64,000 bases of DNA from JABMQW01 sp964439935 (GTDB taxonomy: Bacteria; Fidelibacterota; Marinisomatia; Marinisomatales; TCS56): positions 62,001 to 126,000 of the forward strand of contig CAYTPW010000009.1 in assembly GCA_964439935.1 (NCBI GenBank), written 5' to 3'. The notes beneath the pieces are model-generated. The model searched no databases. It saw only the letters and a program-made list of their open reading frames with translations, and was not told where the DNA came from. This document shows positions 62,401 to 64,000 of this stretch, piece after piece. The translations under genes and the position numbers were made by a program. How positions within the stretch are numbered: the stretch's first letter is position 1; each line of letters opens with the position of its first letter.

Positions 62401-64000
62401 TTCGGCATCATCCCGCATCTGATCATCAAAATGGACAGTAATTTCGATTACATCATCCACCCTGCCAAGATTGCTCAGGTGCGGCTGGGTCAGATTGGCG
62501 TACACAAAGGTGTCGGTAACCGCACTGTTGTCTACCCGGAGTGTATCCCGGAAAAATGTGCTATCGGTGGTTAGGTCATTCCCAGCTCGATCAGTCGCAG
62601 TGAGTGTTATCAAAGCGATCCCTTCATTCCCACCACCACCCGGAATTGTATCCGGGTAAGAATATTCCATATCACTTTGCAGTATGGGAAACATAGTACC
62701 GAAGTTGGCAATGCCGTTTCCGCTGTTATAGGCAATTGAAATGGTCGGGGTATCGAGAGTAGATTCTGTGAAATTGGCCTGAATGGTCACTACTGAATCG
62801 GCAGTCGCGATATATAGTGAATATAAAAGATCAACCGCAGGTGGAGTGATATCATAAGTAACATCATCTATACTTATGATACTGTCGTTGCCGGCAAAAT
62901 CCACGGCAGTGAATATTAGATCGTATAAAGTACCATCTACCAAAACAGGTGGATCATTAAGAGCAGATTCAGATTTGATACCAATCTGTAATTCGTTGTC
63001 AGTTAGGTTGGTAGTAATATCTCCACCAGGACCAGAAATTGCATTCCATTGTATTGTACCGGATTCGAGGTCCTCTGATAACACCCAGCCAACTTGGGTA
63101 TTATTGATGTATGCTCCAGTATCAATGGAAATATTGGAGAAAAATGGATCAGTATTATCCAATATCAACAAATCTATACCTGAAACACTGTCAGCAGGCA
63201 TGCTGTTTCCAGCATTATCAAATCCAGTAATAGTTATAGTTGCAGCACCATCATTACTGTCTGGGATTGTTACATCATAAAACCAGGTGGAATCACTGGA
63301 TTGACCGGCATTCGATAAAAATGTTGTATCCAGACTGTCCCCATCGGCATAATCAATCCTGATAGTTGGCGATGAGGTCATTCCATCTGAAAATTGAAGA
63401 ATCACTGTGCTGACATCCGCCTCCCTCACCAGGGAATCGCTTAAGGAGATGCTTGCGGAAGGCATCTCGGTATCTAATCTGAAATTTGACAGGTTGCCGC
63501 TTTGAGAGGTATTTCCAGCAGTATCCTGGCTGGTAACAAAAATATTATATGATCCATCAATAAGTGCTGTACTGGTTAGAGTAATATTGTTAGTGCCATC
63601 GGTGAGTGTATCAGCAGCAATCTCAGCAGTATCTACACCAGTGATACTGTACAAACGCACGAATGTACCATTCTCCAGGTTACCGATACTGAATTGAGGT
63701 TCATCGACATTGGTCAGGTTATCGATTGATTCCTGGCCAGTATCAAATGCCGGCAACAGATCCGGGGCGAATGGTGTCAATGGAAACTGAGTGTCGATTT
63801 CGATGGTCAACTCCGAGCTGGCTGGTGATGAATTACCGGCCGAATCAATGGCTACTAAAGTGGCCGCATAGGTTCCCTGGGCCAGGATATCTGCTACTTG
63901 AAGAGTATCTAACACACCCTGAGATATGACCGACCTGGTATTTGATGTCAGGGGGCCCACCAGTGATAGAATGACCGAATCCCTGATAGTGGATAGTCCG
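59476..64000 (-). CDS. giant Por/T9SS-secreted Ig-like/cadherin-like repeat protein, 5' part outside window
   Basis: The frame is open from the window edge to the stop at 59476, giving at least 1507 residues; a GTG at 63960 is internal and not a start. Many Ig-like (Big/adhesin type) domains of about 100 residues are seen, each with a DNAGN or DxAGN turn and VDNTxP linkers. Later parts have cadherin-like PVNDAPIADF and NDSPVLTAIPDQNILENDSL motifs typical of Ca-binding adhesin modules. The C-terminal sorting domain runs YPNPFNPAITIAYDL to HKIMLLR. It is a secreted or surface adhesin. The stop overlaps the TPR lipoprotein start by four bases. Confidence 0.9.
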   Translation of the reverse strand, partial: GLSTIRDSVILSLVGPLTSNTRSVISQGVLDTLQVADILAQGTYAATLVAIDSAGNSSPASSELTIEIDTQFPLTPFAPDLLPAFDTGQESIDNLTNVDEPQFSIGNLENGTFVRLYSITGVDTAEIAADTLTDGTNNITLTSTALIDGSYNIFVTSQDTAGNTSQSGNLSNFRLDTEMPSASISLSDSLVREADVSTVILQFSDGMTSSPTIRIDYADGDSLDTTFLSNAGQSSDSTWFYDVTIPDSNDGAATITITGFDNAGNSMPADSVSGIDLLILDNTDPFFSNISIDTGAYINNTQVGWVLSEDLESGTIQWNAISGPGGDITTNLTDNELQIGIKSESALNDPPVLVDGTLYDLIFTAVDFAGNDSIISIDDVTYDITPPAVDLLYSLYIATADSVVTIQANFTESTLDTPTISIAYNSGNGIANFGTMFPILQSDMEYSYPDTIPGGGGNEGIALITLTATDRAGNDLTTDSTFFRDTLRVDNSAVTDTFVYANLTQPHLSNLGRVDDVIEITVHFDDQMRDDAEAPVLNIQYADSTDSIEGLTFSGNADGDSTWTYEIILPTGIENSDTISVLAFGQDLAGNDIVSHIDNEIFIVDNTPPDFFATGPVSAVAGNIVTGWINGSNDSLDVTAPVGISDMSGMALLSFAVPAKMDTSAIWAIAGDSTVLTTAGTPTFNVEIDTVIAALNDEMLVDFEQSDTILTRVLKYDQAGNLRVGQVSSQKMIYDVLPPLAGDLITWNSTNPDTLISEDSLHLVWGAYSEPNATTASGIGRYEWTVETGGPVVWTDFVSWTSALTDTSVDTALALTHANLYRLKLRAFDVAGNQSATDSTTSFERQNSAPEITTVDSTIVYEDVEYVDTLIVSDADLNTLNGDSFIYALETIHREGWSPVTTAAVDTTGVITWTPLPQDTGIYDFTVIVQDSWDFADTLTFVVNALPVNDAPIADFRDTSLVLVEDSLRTVQVYLDTFVSDEDNLISEMDWYRVVILDTVNNPGYPEIGYNYPPDDMVEDPVALKKIISDRDIVEKDEYGYEILAAEWAANPPLTVDIITSNDSNYAIITADSNYFGMLHRLVFMVRDPDSANGLDTVLLEVESRNDSPVLTAIPDQNILENDSLKFDLGVFAYDVDDTALTFTVTALTNPDSLTISQAQYVSTDLGDTIVFTPKSLWSDSALIQVIITDDSDAADTVQFVLDIIRVLRPHLAIAVVQNSTFTNHFEVIVSDTLEKTIQCIVTMDEETLNLDTVAAYTYIGRKTFSTAADFTVRAYAQGIVGDTSITRAGTVVLARSKSSWSGSSPDGLLQVSGESGAVVADQPILMVDSTLFEYQLAGQAAYRLGAIGLDFNSPVLLAFNKAADDLALYHSSDGSAWQELPTLTVEDRIVAWTAKMGYFRTGPRTIYVPEKTALQSSYPNPFNPAITIAYDLGFRDGPQQKVNIVIYDLLGRQVIELFDGYQPIGHHEIRWDSRNARGVPSASGIYFVRMQTGNQFVKTHKIMLLR

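Overview
The window looks like a draft contig from an uncultured, AT-rich Gram-negative bacterium of the Fibrobacterota-Chlorobiota-Bacteroidota neighbourhood. Four very different secreted proteins end in the same type IX secretion (Por) sorting domain, with the YPNPFNP-type box and a terminal K-M-hydrophobic-L-K/R. Among the groups I know this style is most typical of Marinimicrobia (SAR406), Calditrichota and Ignavibacteria; I cannot fix the phylum from one window. Almost every gene lies on the minus strand; the only convincing plus-strand gene is the YwaF-like membrane protein at 37657. There is one 100-N scaffold gap (32155-32254).

Layout. 1-4700: a GntR/HutC regulator (cut by the window edge), a stand-alone acyl carrier protein, a NagB/PIG-L fusion and an unknown lipoprotein. 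4826-5674: methylthioadenosine phosphorylase. 5766-22096: a large, tightly packed operon for nitrous oxide respiration. In transcription order it holds an Rrf2 regulator, an Fe-S flavoprotein, a Rieske protein, cytochrome b, a pentahaem cytochrome c, clade II (Sec/lipoprotein-type) NosZ, a NosB-like protein, an unknown 129-residue secreted protein, NosD, NosF, NosL and NosY. It continues with a Cys-rich small protein, a Met/His-rich lipoprotein, an OprC/NosA-like TonB-dependent copper receptor and a TlpA-like thioredoxin. A near-perfect 22-bp palindrome lies upstream of the Rrf2 gene. 22502-25915: a sulfur operon with a 52-residue small ORF, a MerR-type regulator with a Cys-rich tail, an Sqr-like flavoprotein, DUF1641, a TusE/DsrC-like protein and a DsrE-like protein. 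26155-33175: a giant Por-secreted protein broken by the scaffold gap; closing the gap restores one reading frame. 33491-38355: miscellaneous housekeeping and membrane genes. 38657-58277: a 19.5-kb stretch bracketed by a 56-nt 3' fragment of a tRNA-Ser(CGA) gene and an intact tRNA-Ser(CGA). It contains two Por-secreted proteins, a repeat/coiled-coil surface protein and a cluster of two-component genes, including two decayed relics and a haem-sensor/multi-PAS kinase pair. 58358-64000: TadA, a TPR-like lipoprotein and a partial giant Ig-like/cadherin-like Por-secreted protein.

How it works together. Quinol oxidised by the Rieske/cytochrome b pair would pass electrons through the membrane-anchored pentahaem cytochrome to the CuA site of NosZ. 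NosDFY, NosL, the TonB receptor, TlpA and the two small metal-ligand-rich proteins form a plausible copper-supply branch. The adjacent Sqr/TusE/DsrE operon would feed sulfide-derived electrons into the quinone pool, so sulfide oxidation coupled to N2O reduction is a reasonable inference but not shown. The large surface proteins and the multi-PAS signalling genes suggest a particle-associated or surface-attached way of life (inference).
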